A stretch of DNA of 64,000 nt, from NCBI GenBank assembly GCA_022495005.1, contig JAGYXB010000975.1:35832-99831 (forward strand). Direction: 5' to 3'. Of the stretch, positions 24,361-35,045 are shown one piece after another. Origin of the DNA: Rhyacophila brunnea (lineage: Eukaryota > Arthropoda > Insecta > Trichoptera > Rhyacophilidae). Both the position numbers and the translations under genes were made by a program. The notes under the pieces are model-generated. The model worked only from the letters and a program-made list of their open reading frames with translations, ran no database searches and was not told where the DNA came from. Each line of letters opens with the position of its first letter. Within the stretch, counting starts at the first letter, position 1.

Positions 24361-24801
24361 AATTCTAATGGATTCAAGCTCTGTACTATTCCATTTAAGT
24401 AATTTTTTGCGAATTTTGACCTATTATTAGGTTTGACGATTTATTATAATAATATGCTGTCCAGTGTATTGTTATTAATAAGAGAGGGTTTTTACTAATT
24501 AGGTTTTTTATTTCAGCTATTCATAATTTGTTTATTGTATTTTTTGTTGTAATTTCTGACTAAATAGGTAGGTAATGGAGTTTTTGCCTACTTTATTGTA
24601 TCGATTTACTATATAAGGTAGAGTTAAGGGTGTTCGTTGTCAGTGTGTATTTGCCTTTGGTGAGTGTACACGACGCCTGAAGATGCCGAAAGGCGAAACC
24701 CTGGTCGCAAAAAACGACTTAAATGGAATAGTACAGAGCTTGAATCCATTAGAATTTAAATTAAAATTCCATCAAGTACCTTCGGTCGAAAGTATTAATA
24801 T
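24361..24801 (+). mobile_element. Penelope-like retroelement fragment inside MITE K
   Basis: The 12-bp direct repeat TATTATCATCTA (24349-24360 and 24802-24813) bounds the insertion; the empty form is visible in MITE K copy 1. A ~42-base inverted repeat joins the left edge (ATTCTAATGGATTCAAGCTC...) to 24717-24759. This terminal inverted block, the variable-length target duplication and a hammerhead-like core at 24676-24708 recall Penelope-like element pLTRs. No RT or GIY-YIG coding remains. The class is inference. Confidence 0.55.
24676..24708 (+). ncRNA. Hammerhead-ribozyme-like motif
   Basis: CTGAAGA (matching the CUGANGA core) is followed by the hairpin GCC-GAAA-GGC, then GAAA, then ACC-CT-GGT and C, which matches the helix III plus cleavage-site layout with a very short helix III, as described for Penelope-like elements. 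Against it: one extra U sits between the core and helix II, and only two helix I pairs (GC/GC) are evident. It may be a decayed ribozyme or a coincidence. Confidence 0.35.
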
Positions 24802-25317
24802 TATTATCATCTATAAAAGCCAACATAATAAATGTAAGTAGATTGCAAAAAAATGTATTTCAAATAGATTTTAATAGTTTTATTTATTGATAGGTAGGAA
24901 CTTCTTTTTTTCGACGAAAACCGGTATTGATATATTCATTCGGTATTGCAACCCCTAATTATTTTATAATTCAAAATATTCTCGTCCATTAATAGTTTGA
25001 GATAGATGAATAGTGATATACAAAATTTAATAATGAGTTAATATTATTTATATGGTATTACGCTCAGAGACAGAATTAATCTTTGATTATACTGTTGTTC
25101 CTTTATCAAAAATACCAAGCGTTTGAGGGAAGACATTCAGCTCCTTAGCTTCCGAATTAGTTACTTGATCTAGTATTAAACTCACTAAAGACTTACGTAA
25201 GCCTCTTAACTTACCTAATAAAGTGCAGGATTTCTTCTCTGAAGTATGAGAAGGTAAGTAGGTATATTATTTTTATAAACGTATAAGATTTTTCTTTTGA
25301 CATAAATATTTTCTTAT

Positions 25318-25696
25318 TACAACGTTTTTCTTAGCTCGCATTCTTATTTGTCCGGTATAAATCTTGCAATCGATTTTTAACTAACTTCCCGACTAGCTAA
25401 ACATTTGAAACTTTTAGAATATATCAGAACACGATGCCAATGCATTTTTTAATACATTTAGCCATCTTTAAGTGGAATTGAATTCATTTTTAGTTAATTC
25501 TGTTTTGTATGAAAAGTTATTTCGATACCATTATTGGATGCTAGGGGGCCCTAGCAACTAAATTATTAAATAATATATACGTGCGTTACTATGGAAATCA
25601 ATATGAAATGACATTTCATTATTCAGTATTTCTATCAAGTACAAATTTTTTTGATCATTTAAGCTAGTCAAGTCAAATTTATATGATGAAACAGAA
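25318..25696 (+). mobile_element. MITE family F, copy 2, 3' truncated
   Basis: Starts ACAACGTTTTTCTTAGCTCG and follows the family through CCCGACTAGCT, CAGAACACGATGCCAATGCA and TTAATTCTGTTTTGTATG, then breaks off inside GAAACAGAAAATT before the terminal inverted repeat. Confidence 0.85.
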
Positions 25697-25932
25697 AATT
25701 CTCCCGCACAGTCCTCATACAAAAATATTGTAAAAGAAAGTTTCCTTTGCCTGATTTAAGTTTTGCTCGAATGCACGAAACCATCACAAGCACAATTCTT
25801 CGACTCATTTCTCGGAAGTCGAAGGTCAGGTGCGATTAACGCGAGCACGCAAGTGAAATTTTACGTAGAGCGGGATCACTATATTCGTCCCATTCTATCA
25901 CGTGCTAAAGTATACGAAAAGAAGATACGTAT
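25697..25932. other. Unique spacer between two direct MITE F copies
   Basis: About 236 bases, less AT-rich than the surroundings. A 62-codon open frame (25763-25951) runs into the next copy and has no recognisable motif. Confidence 0.4.
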
Positions 25933-25934
25933 TT

Positions 25935-26349
25935 TACAACGTTTTTATTAGCTTGTATTCTTGTTTGTCCGGTGGTTGTTTGTCCAGTACAAATCTTGCA
26001 ATTGATTTTTAACTAACTTCCCGACTAGCTAGACATTTGAAACTTTTAGAATATATCAGAACACGATGACAATCCATTTTTTCATACCTTTAGCCATCTT
26101 TAAGTAGAATTGAATTCATTTTCAGTTAATTCTGTTTTGTATGAAAAGTTATTTCGATACCATTATCGGTTGCTAGGGGTCTGGGGTCCTAGCAACTAAA
26201 TTATTAATATATATGTGCGTTACTATGGAAATCAATATGACATGTCAAGTACAAATTTTTTTGGTCCTTTAAGCTGGTAAAGTTTATATGGTTTAACATA
26301 AAATTTAAAAACGTTGTACATAAAAAGTTCTTTTTTATCTTGTAATTAT
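25935..26349 (+). mobile_element. MITE family F, copy 3
   Basis: Starts ACAACGTTTTTATTAGCTTG, contains all family landmarks, and ends AAAACGTTGTACATAAAAAG with the tail TCTTGTAATTATT. Direct orientation to copy 2, about 620 bp downstream of its start. Confidence 0.88.
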
Positions 26350-26451
26350 TATTTTTATTATAAGCCTACTGTATACCTAGCTATTATATTTTGTTGTTAA
26401 GTTGGCTACATAACCTAACAATTATTTTAATATTATTAACCTTTCAAACTG

Positions 26452-26635
26452 GCGGCTCTCGTGGTGCAGTAGGTAAGTCGATGGCCTTTCACCCGAGAGT
26501 TTAGGGTTCGATTCCTGATGAGGACACAATATTTATGTGTTTTTCTCAAAGCCTGGGTGTTTGTGATTGTTCAAAATTACTAATAACCACCTTGTACGAA
26601 AAAGCAAGGACATGGTTATTTATATATTATATAAA
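26452..26635 (+). mobile_element. tRNA-Glu-derived SINE, family C, copy 1
   Basis: The head is tRNA-like: A box TGGTGCAGTAGG, anticodon region GGCCTTTCACCC (TTC anticodon in loop CTTTCAC, as in tRNA-Glu) and B box GGGTTCGATTCC, over 26452-26526. A non-tRNA body follows (TTTATGTGTTTTTCTCAAAG, CTGGGTG) to an AT-rich tail near 26635. A related, more decayed copy is at 34905-35045. Confidence 0.8.
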
Positions 26636-26925
26636 AAACCTTTCAAACTGGCATACTGGAAGGTCTGAGATCTAATCACGTTCTTTGTATGATATGTATG
26701 TATTATTTAAAAGTAAATTTGTGAGTGATATATTATTTAAATCAATAATTATAAATGTGTATACAAGACCATCGTTGGGGATTTAGCTGCCTAAATGCTA
26801 ATGAAAATCGCATATTAAGTTTAATATGGTTTACAAATAAAAATAAACATTAGTTATTTACCAGCGAAATATTTATTTTGTTCTGTTAACTGTCAATCCA
26901 TGGTAGAACTGCATTGTATTATTTA

Positions 26926-27103
26926 TTAATTTAATAAAACGCATTTTTTTGTACTTATTCCACTTTTAATAAATTAATCTGGACCAGTTTCGTCCGCCTC
27001 AGAGGTTGGTTGAAAATGTCCTTTTGAGCCGGACGAAACCGATTCAGATTTATTTATTAAAAGTGGAATAAGTACGACAAAAATTTTGCGTTTTATTAAA
27101 TTA
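26926..27103. repeat. Foldback palindrome with CGGACGAAAC core
   Basis: The left arm 26926-26997 and right arm 27029-27103 are complements over about 70 bases with few mismatches (for example TACTTATTCCACTTTTAATAA and its complement). The spacer is ~31 bases. The architecture resembles the inverted-repeat block of the Penelope-like insertion at 24361, but the sequences differ. Class unknown. Confidence 0.75.
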
Positions 27104-27603
27104 ATTAAAAAGCAAAATATTTGACTTTATAGCTGACATTATTACACAGTTTTTATTATGAAAAAAGATATTTACAACCGTTGACGGAGCTTCAATTCCA
27201 ACAAAATCTTCATTGAAGGTCACTTAACCGGATACATGTATAATAATTGAAAATTACTAATCATTAATGTTGCATACTTCAAATTTTGTTTGTATTAAAA
27301 TAAGCGTCATTCATAATATAATATCACAAAGTTAAATAATCAAGATTGTCAAAGTCGAATCAATGAACGAAGCCAAGTCAAACTTGTAACGCCCCTTATA
27401 GCCGTCCATCCACTTTGTATACATTACTTTGTGCAACCCTTGTTTATATTCAGGGCATCGTTAATTATGATTGTCTTCCTTGTACTCGTTTCTAATACTA
27501 AAGTTGTCTAAACAATAAGAGTTGAACGAATGGCTAAACACAAATCATCTTATTAAATCTTTCAACATACCTCTACAACAATCTATATTATATAATTTTT
27601 TTA

Positions 27604-27805
27604 TTGATTCTATGTGGATCTTGGTCACCTCACTGTGCGATTTTTAATAAACTTTTTTTTACAAGAAATTACTGTAAGCCACTTGCTCAACCTATAGAGT
27701 CTAAACACATTGTAAAACAACATGACGTGAATTTACCAGACCAGGGATTCAAACCCGAGACCCACGAGTTCATTAGCGGACACGTTACCACACATCTATC
27801 GCGGG
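27604..27805 (-). mobile_element. tRNA-derived SINE, family B, diverged copy
   Basis: Minus strand. Complement landmarks of family B are visible: TTTTTTTTACAAGAAATTACTG, GCCACTTGCTCAACCTAT, GGGATTCAAACCCGAGACCC (B box side) and a decayed A box. No coding value. Confidence 0.6.
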
Positions 27806-28173
27806 CACGTTACTCTATATTCCCGGAATATTATTCCGTAGCTTATGGTTAAATAATTCAAGCAAAAATGGTTCTTCTTTTTTGATTATATTATGATCTG
27901 TATGAATAAAAAACAGGATATTAAAATTTATTGTAATAATTTCCGAATTACATTTAAATTAGGTACATACTCTATATTCACCATAATAATCAACGCAGGT
28001 ATCTATACTTATATAGACACATCAATAAACTACACAACAGGTGTATTTGTGGTCATAAATACATACACACATATTATATATGAGTTAAATTATTTATGGT
28101 ATATGCATCAAAGTAGGTATGCACTAAGTTATATTGATGTTTACGTAGGTATATGTAGTTATCGTATTAGCGC

Positions 28174-28290
28174 ATCTATTCTATACACAAGCCTGCTATT
28201 AGCGGCTATCGAGGGTAGTTTATCATAATTATATATTGAGGGAATTAATTGTTAAATTGTTTTAATCGCCCAAGCCGTCAAAACCTAAGG
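28174..28290 (+). mobile_element. Half copy of MITE family Z
   Basis: CTATTCTATACACAAG, GCGGCTATCG and GGTAGTTTAT match the left half of the complete element at 49914-50157. The right terminal repeat is missing. Confidence 0.7.
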
Positions 28291-28576
28291 CTATATCTAT
28301 CTATAAAAATATGTCCCCTTCGACTAAACGCTGAACTACAAAAATAGTAGAATATTCTATCCCGAGTTCGAATCGTGGTTGGACATTAGTTTTTATATCT
28401 ATTTTAGTGCTTATTATATTTTATTTGTGAAATATCTATTATAAAACGGTAAAATATAATAGTTTTTGTTCAGAATAATTCAAGTCCTGTCCTACGACTT
28501 TCTTTAAGTTACCTACCACAGCCTACTTACCTTCAAAAGGCACTCTTAGCAATTGCTAAATAGTGAGTAGTATATT

Positions 28577-28833
28577 TCGTCACTGTTCTGGCAGAAGACA
28601 CTAATTCGAAAAAATGACATATTGAGTTAGTTATACCAAAATGTTCCTTATTTCAAACTTTACCGTCTGGAAACCTTCTTAATAAATAAACAGTCTTTAT
28701 TTTAAAGTCATCCTTATTACAATTACTTAATAAACTCACATGATAGACCATTTCAAACATTTTAACAACTTCCAAGTCAAATTACTCAAAACTAGTATTC
28801 TCCAGTTAGCGTGTTCTGCCAGAACAGAGACGA
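28577..28833. mobile_element. TIR element with TCGTC...TGTTCTGGCAGAA ends
   Basis: The left terminus TCGTCACTGTTCTGGCAGAA pairs with the right TTCTGCCAGAACAGAGACGA (one mismatch). The 257-bp interior is non-coding. Target duplication not resolved. Confidence 0.65.
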
Positions 28834-29281
28834 TTTGGTAAGAATTGTTTCGAAAAAAAAAATCAAATATAATATATTATGTACATTGTACGCCAAAAAA
28901 TGCTCGGTATATTATGTAGTTTCGAAATCGTTGTATAAAATTCTAATTTATGTCACTGAAGAGCTTCGCCAAAAACTCTATTCGATATTACTTCAGAGGC
29001 CGTTATCATAATACATGCCTTATCATTTTAAGCACACTGCCATTGATATAGGACATAGGTCTTAGAAACCGTATTGAGTGCACGACAGTATTACTGCATA
29101 GTACCGCATTATGCACTGGATGTCTTTGTATGTATACAAGTTATATTGAAATAGCGATTATATTTATCAACAATTTTGCATTACTGGATTTTACAAATAT
29201 TATAATACAGCTTTAGTGATTTCGCAATACACAATATTAAATCTGTAGCAAACATTACACTTTTGTAATTTAAGAATACTC

Positions 29282-29434
29282 CAGAGATTTTTTTAAAATT
29301 AAATTATTAAAGAAAACAAACAGTTAAAAAAATATATATAAACATAGATTAGAGAAAAGATATTGTAGCCATAAATTATAATATAGTTAAGTATAACAAA
29401 AAAGAAAGTAAGAAGAACATAAGAATAATTACAA
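29282..29434 (-). mobile_element. LINE 3' end (family G), right-hand part
   Basis: Matches 55145-55300 (AAACAAACAGTTA, GTAGCCATAAATTATAATATA, AACATAAGAATAA) in the same orientation. The match resumes at about 29840 after a MITE F copy. This is the 3' untranslated tail of the CR1/jockey-like element described at 55140-55760. Confidence 0.65.
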
Positions 29435-29839
29435 GATAAATAGAACTTTTTATATACAACGTTTTTAAATTCTGTTGAACCATATAAACTTGACTTGACT
29501 AGTTTAAACGATCAAAAAATTTTATACTTGACATGTCATATTGATTTCCATAGTAACGCATCTGTATATTAATAATTTTGTTGCTAGGACTCCATAGCAA
29601 CCAATAATGGTGTCGAAATAACTTTTCATACAAAACAGAATTAACTGAAAATGAATTCAATTCTACTTAAAGATGGCTAAAAGTATTTTAAAAAAATGCA
29701 TTGGCATCGTGTTTTGATATATTCTAAAAGTTTCAAATGTCTAGCTAGTCGGGAAGTTAGTTTAAAATCGATTGCAAGATTTGTGCCGGACAAAGAACCA
29801 TCGGACAAATAAGAATACGGGCTAAGAAAAACGTTGTAA
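29435..29839 (-). mobile_element. MITE family F, copy 4, inserted in LINE tail G
   Basis: Reverse orientation: starts AATTACAAGATAAATAGAAC, carries TATACAACGTTTTT and ends AAAAACGTTGTAA. Landmarks include the complements of CCGACTAGCT and AGCCATCTTTAAG. The flanks rejoin to give the G sequence seen intact at 55140-55600. A 66-codon frame within it is fortuitous. Confidence 0.85.
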
Positions 29840-30060
29840 AAATGAGAATGAATATTGAATAATTGAATTATAGACAAAAAGTAATATTTTTTTTTTTAAA
29901 TATATATGTATTACATATTATATGTGTGTTAAGAATTATTGAAATTTATACATTTTATTATGAGTAATCGGAAATAGAACAGAAAAAGAGAATAATACGA
30001 AAGGGAAAAATTCTATTAATAAATGTCAATTATATAAAATTTTGGAGATAACGCATTTAA
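29840..30060 (-). mobile_element. LINE 3' end (family G), left-hand part
   Basis: ATGAGAATGAATATTGAATAATTG onward parallels 55328-55440, through TTTTGGAGATAACGCATTTAAA. Continuation of the interrupted tail. Confidence 0.6.
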
Positions 30061-30129
30061 AGACACGTTGAGTTTAACAGAGATGCAATGATGTACCTTA
30101 CATTTAATTAATCAGTATAACAAGCAAAA

Positions 30130-30534
30130 ATGAGATTTTTATGCAATAAACTATCATTATTATTTAGATTAACAATCACAAAAAGTTGCAATGAAGATAC
30201 GTTAAAGTGCCCACCACCACCCGTCATATATGCACAGCCGTGGATATGCACGGCCGCTTTCTATGACGCTTTAAAAGTGTCTGAAAGAAGTGATTTTAAG
30301 TGCTCATTCCGTCCCGAGACGGAGCCGCACGGGACTGATGCTGCAACCATGCACCGCACCGTAGTGCTTAAAGTTGCAAAGCACAATATGTTTGTATTAT
30401 TTCCACCAATTCAACCACGCGTTAACAAATGTTATTTATTTATTTCGTATTATAATGCGTTACGGCACCCGCATCGTAAAGTGGCCCCCCTGACCACGAT
30501 CTTTGGCGGGCCGCATACCTATCATTTTGGTTAA
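30130..30534 (+). CDS. Unassigned 134-codon open frame
   Basis: The frame contains VIYAQPWICTAAFYDALKVS, CSFRPETEPHGTDAATMHRT and ends GGPHTYHFG. Its middle (about 30225-30385) is distinctly GC- and CpG-rich. The last ~50 bases overlap a left-end fragment of hAT family N, so at least the C-terminal part is transposon-derived. No family recognised; it may be wholly a repeat. Confidence 0.15.
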   Translation: MRFLCNKLSLLFRLTITKSCNEDTLKCPPPPVIYAQPWICTAAFYDALKVSERSDFKCSFRPETEPHGTDAATMHRTVVLKVAKHNMFVLFPPIQPRVNKCYLFISYYNALRHPHRKVAPLTTIFGGPHTYHFG

Positions 30535-30660
30535 GGGCAGCGTACCTAATGCTATATAGCAGTGTTTTCCAAACGATGTTAAGGGCATTCCAAATATTTT
30601 TAGCGTTTTTAAATATCAAACTAAATTCACTCATATAATTGTGTATTGGTACTTTACATC
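30481..30660 (+). mobile_element. Left-end fragment of hAT MITE family N
   Basis: GTGGCCCCCCTGACCACGAT, CTTTGGCGGGCC, CCTATCATTTTGGTTAAGGG and TATTTTTAGCG follow the order of 49077-49220. No right end is present. Confidence 0.6.
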
Positions 30661-30679
30661 AACCCAACCATTCTAAATT

Positions 30680-30730
30680 ATAATTTAAATTTAAATTCTA
30701 TCAAGTATCCTCGATCGATAGTATTTTAAC
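30680..30730 (+). mobile_element. 3' end relic of the Penelope-like element
   Basis: TTTAAATTCTATCAAGTATCCTCGATCGATAG resembles AAATTCCATCAAGTACCTTCGGTCGAAAG at the 3' end of the insertion at 24361-24801. About 45 bases only. Confidence 0.4.
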
Positions 30731-30864
30731 ACTGAAATTGTTACGAAGTTTTCTAATACGAGGAGTTCATAATAATGAATCCATCGAGTTATAGTGATTT
30801 TGCTTTTAAACTGTTAATTGAGATTAAAGCGAAATATCGAAAATAAAGTATCCAATCAATTTTA

Positions 30865-31620
30865 AATTTAAATTTGCGATTATAAATACTATATAACTGG
30901 TGATAGGGGCCTGTTTTCCTGCGCCAAGAAAACTGTTTTTTTTTTTTTTAACTTTGAATGTGAGCACAAGCCAGGCCAAAAATAAAAAAAATGTTACGTT
31001 AAATTGGAAATAATAACAAAGTTTTATTCACAGAAGGGAATAAAAATAATATAGGACAATATTAGGATTTAAATAGTTCCTATACTTTTTCATATAAAGC
31101 ACGGTTAAGTATATATTTTAATATTTTTTCATGTATTTACTATAGTATACTAAAACGGCAAGTAATTGATTTTATTATTTATATATTATAGTTTAATTCT
31201 CAGACCAGGGAACACAACATTAATGGGAGCAGAAACACCAACAGGTGTGGGGTAAGAGGCAACCAATCTCGAGTGTGCGAGAATATAGAATAAACTTAAA
31301 CACGTGTCAAGAATACGTCATTTTAAGCTTGTTATTCGTTCTGACAACTGCTCTCGGTCATCATTCAATATTGGTGTATTTGAAGGTTGCAAAACATACT
31401 ATTATACGCCTTTAATGTATGTTTCATTTTTGTACGACAATCAGACATACAAACCCTGCTTCAAAATGTAATATATTGGGGGTATGGCCTATCTGAATTC
31501 TATTTATTAATCTGTTCTCCATCCATAATGTCATGGTGATAATAGTTATAGATTATCTAGGTATACCCGTTTTTACAAATATTAATATTTGGTATTAGGT
31601 CATACATTTTCCTGTATTAT
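30865..31620. other. No recognisable feature
   Basis: AT-rich spacer with a poly-T run near 30937; no supported gene or element. Confidence 0.4.
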
Positions 31621-31625
31621 TAATT

Positions 31626-31846
31626 CGTCAGCTGAATGCAGAACTATTCTAACTTGCATTTGAAATTTTTCAAGAGAGAGTTTTTTGAAATAACTTACTG
31701 AAATTATTTATCGATTATTGTTGAGAAAATCGGTGCATACACTTGTCTATATAAATAATAAATAACTGTAGTAGGATGTTTCAAAAAAATCTTCTGCAAA
31801 ATATTTCAAATGTAAGTTAGAATAGTAGTTCTGCATTCAGCTGACG
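31626..31846. mobile_element. TIR element with CGTCAGCTGAATGCAGAACT ends
   Basis: The left CGTCAGCTGAATGCAGAACT and right AGTTCTGCATTCAGCTGACG are exact complements. The match extends inward, about 38 of 41 bases in all. Interior ~140 bp of AT-rich non-coding sequence. A miniature foldback/MITE; superfamily unknown. Confidence 0.8.
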
Positions 31847-31960
31847 TTATGTATCTTTACTATAACTTAACACCGATATAAGTTTTTCGTCCATTTAGTA
31901 AAAGAAAATATTAAAAAAATGTTACAAAGTCCATTGCACACGTGTGTATGAATGACTAAG

Positions 31961-32010
31961 CATATTATGTTGATCATATTATGTTGATCATATTATGTTG
32001 ATCATATTAT
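31961..32010 (+). repeat. 14-bp tandem repeat, 3.6 units
   Basis: CATATTATGTTGAT repeated three times without change, then CATATTAT. Perfect array of 50 bases. Confidence 0.9.
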
Positions 32011-32249
32011 CACATTCTTGAAATCTAGCATACTTCCAAAGGAATATTCACAAAATTTCTCTTATTAATGAACAAAAAGTTACCTTCGAGCCAATCTTTT
32101 TTATCTTCCCCATCTAAAAAATGTCTCCAAAAAGCGCGTGTACCTACCTGCTACTAATTTAATATAATATGTACCTGCAGGTAATTGAAAAACTCTTTGG
32201 AGAATGAATACAGTAATATCTGTGACATGTAAAATAGCATTTGAAAATA

Positions 32250-32325
32250 AATGAGCAAGGCTGCGAAAAAAAGAATCAAAAATCAGAAAAAAGAAAGAAA
32301 AAAAAAGAAAGAGAAAGAAAGAAAT
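32250..32325 (+). repeat. Polypurine tract
   Basis: About 75 bases of almost pure A and G (AAAAAAAGAAAGAGAAAGAAAG-type). It explains the Lys- or Phe-rich open frames on the two strands at 32101-32523, which look fortuitous. Confidence 0.75.
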
Positions 32326-32590
32326 CAGTATTGCCAACTGTGGTTGATAAAAACATGCCAGACGGAGTATGAAAACAAGCTGTTTGGCATGAAAAACGTT
32401 AGATTTTGTGAAAATAAAATTGCAAGTAAATTTATTTAGCCTATAGTGCAAAAATCGAAAAAAAATGTCGATACGTGAAAAAAACACACATTTTAGAGAA
32501 ATATATTTAAATATTGACAACAAATACCTAAATAATTAAATATTTCTTTTATTCAACGAATTCACAAGATTTATGAATAATTATTGAATC

Positions 32591-33030
32591 TACATAATTT
32601 TGAAAAACACTTTCTCAGAAAATATATTTTAACCAATGGAATTTTTTTTTTGAAAAAAGTAAGCGACCCGAATCTAACCCTGCATCTCCTGGGTTTACGT
32701 CACACCCGCGCATTACCTCTATGCTACGCAGCGACATACTAATTGCGAAAACTTTTAACTATTGGTCACTTTTAATACCCACTCAACAGCGCTCTTCTAA
32801 ATCAAGCTACTTTGGCAATCAATTTTTGTTTATTAAATCAAAGTAGATACCTATTACTTCAATTACTAACCGACGTCGTGGATTTCTCCAATATTTTTTT
32901 ATGATGTAACTTACTTGAACTAGCTAATAATTTATAATTAACTATTTCTTTTATTCAACGAGTAATTCATCTACAATTTTTCTATTGGTTATAATATATT
33001 CTCTCAGAAAGTGTTTTTCAAAATTATGTA
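32591..33030. mobile_element. 440-bp TIR element with 48-bp ends
   Basis: The left TACATAATTTTGAAAAACAC and right GTGTTTTTCAAAATTATGTA are exact complements, and pairing continues through ACTTTCTCAGA...ACCAAT. On the minus strand, about 32662-32737 holds a decayed tRNA-like segment (TAGCATAGAGGTAATGCGCG then a GGTTAGATTCG B-box relic). A TTTCTTTTATTCAACGA direct repeat occurs just outside the left end and just inside the right end. Confidence 0.75.
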
Positions 33031-33576
33031 TGTTAAATACCTATATTGTATCGATTTGGCGTTCAAGTTTTGCTTCATGTTTGAAGACAAGAGCTTCTTT
33101 ATGTATGACGTACATAGAGAATTAAAGAACATACCCTTTAGATTCATAATTATTGTTAAATTATTTTATATAATGAGATCTTCGGAATATTAATACAAAA
33201 TATTATAAAATGCATGCAATTGTTTCATCACTTTTATTTCACTAAAATAGGTACCGACCTTCCTGCGTTAAGCATCTGATAGTCAAAATTTGATGAGCAT
33301 GAAAATAAATAAACTAAATATCTAGCTTTTTCTTTTCACCAAAGTTAAAAGTTTCGTTATAGACATCAAAAACGGTAGTAAAACGCCATAAGCCAGATGC
33401 ATTTTTGTAAGCTTGCAAGATGCTATATCTGGTAAGAACAATGCTAAATTGGCGACGTTGGTCACCATTCTACAGGATTGACTTACAATCGGATGTAGAC
33501 CTTTACACTTTTTATAAGACGTCCAATCTGATCATAGTTTTTATGAAACCATAGTCGTAAATGGAAATTTGCACTG

Positions 33577-33783
33577 TTCGGTTACTTCAGGAATATAGCA
33601 AACACATTTTGAAAATACCCGACATAATTGGATTATTTGTTATTTGGGTTAGTTTTAGGTTAGGTAAGGTTGGGTTAGGTTAAGTTAGGTTCAGATTAGG
33701 CTTTGTTAGGTTAACCTAACAAATAATCCAGCTTATCGGCTATATTCAAAATGTGTTTGCCGCTGTATTCCTGATAAACCGAA
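33577..33783. mobile_element. TIR element family O, intact copy with GGTTA core
   Basis: The left CAGGAATATAGCAAACACAT and right ATGTGTTTGCCGCTGTATTC arms pair over about 60 bases with mismatches. The loop is a degenerate GGTTA array (TTAGGTTAGGTAAGGTTGGG and onward) closed by AACCTAACAAATAATCCA. Same architecture as 4046-4632 without its hAT insertion. Confidence 0.8.
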
Positions 33784-34282
33784 TAAAATTGAAAATTTTC
33801 TTAATAGGGAAATAAATTATCAACAAATGAAAATCATTTTGAATTAAATTCAGTAATGCAACGCAGCAGTAGCCATTTTAAGATAAGTTAATAATACGAG
33901 GACAAACTCGTAAGTTGGTACGTACATTAAATTGCGCTGGCATGGTATTAATGGGGTTTTGGTCTACATGGAGATGATGGTCTAAAACGTCCAAGCGTTC
34001 CGATTGAAATATGTATGTCATGAGTATTCAACTGATTGGTCACAGAACCAATCATTTGATGGTATAACAAACCCTAATAAGTTTATAATGTACCTAATCC
34101 ATCTAAATTAGAAACGCAAAATGATTCGTGTGTATCTCTTAAAATTAGACATTATGCTATCATTATTGTTTTAATTTAATTATGTTTCGTTGAAAAACAG
34201 CAAAATCCAATTGTAAAATGTATATTATATCAACCAAAAGAAGTATATTATGTTAAAAGCGCACGCAATCGAAATGATTTTA

Positions 34283-34640
34283 CAACGTTTTATTGCATAT
34301 TATTTGTCTGGTGTGGTTGTTTATCAAGTACAAATCTTGCAATCGATTTTTAACTAACTTCCCGACTAGCTAGACATTTAAACTTTTAGAATATATCAGA
34401 ACACGATGCCACTGCATTCTTTTAATACTTTTAGCCATCTTTAAGTAGAATTGAATTCATTTGTGGTTAATTTTGTTTTGTATAAAAAGTTATTTTCCGG
34501 AAGAAATCCGTAATACAATCCACTATTATTGGTTGCTATGGGTGGCCTCTAGCAATCCAAATTATTAATATATACATGCGTTACTATGGAAATCAAAATG
34601 GACATTTCAAAGTATTCCATATATGGTAAAGCATTATTAT
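34283..34640 (+). mobile_element. MITE family F, copy 5, 3' part diverged
   Basis: Starts ACAACGTTTTATTGCATATT and carries GTACAAATCTTGCAATCGAT, CCGACTAGCTAGACATTT, GCCATCTTTAAGTAGAATTG and GCGTTACTATGGAAATCAA. The terminal repeat at the right end is not seen. Confidence 0.8.
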
Positions 34641-34904
34641 AACAAAATTATTCTATTATTTTTGAAAACTGTGAATCCAATTTATTTTCTTACTTGAATG
34701 ACTAAAAAATAACATGTTTTTAATATTATCATCCCTTGATTAATACTTACACAAAATTGCATTCTTCTATATGAAGATAAAATAACAATACATTCCCGAT
34801 AGCCGGAATATCGTAATCGGCATCGTGCACTTCTGCTAAATGTTTATAGATTGATTCCGTCTGCCCAGATATTAGATATCTGACGACGCAATTTTACAAG
34901 GTAG

Positions 34905-35045
34905 CTCTCGTGTCCAGTGCATAAGGTGCTGTTCTTTTATCCGGAGCTGCGGATCTAGCTCCGTCAAGTCACACATATTTATGTGATTTTCTCAAAGTCT
35001 GGGTTATAGATTTGTTCGTTTGACCAATGATATTATTAATGGACA
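34905..35045 (+). mobile_element. tRNA-Glu-derived SINE, family C, decayed copy
   Basis: GTAGCTCTCGTGTCCAGTGC and the body TATTTATGTGATTTTCTCAA followed by AGTCTGGGTTATAG match the copy at 26452. The B box is destroyed. Confidence 0.6.

Larger units (their letters stand above)
23898..24957 (-). mobile_element. hAT-type MITE, family K, copy 2 (interrupted)
   Basis: The left terminus TAGGGATTGCAGTAACAG and right terminus CGGTATTGCAACCCCTA pair with each other and with copy 1 in opposite orientation. A perfect 8-bp target duplication, ATTATTTT, is at 23890-23897 and 24958-24965. The element is 1060 bp instead of 635 because a Penelope-like insertion sits at 24361-24801. Confidence 0.92.

Noticed and set aside
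27893..28228. 111-codon open frame, Tyr/Ile-rich
   Set aside because: AT-driven composition with no motif; its 3' part overlaps a half copy of MITE Z.
32101..32523. 140-codon minus-strand open frame rich in Phe and Leu
   Set aside because: It is produced by the polypurine tract at 32250-32325 and AT-rich flanks; composition is low-complexity and no domain is visible.
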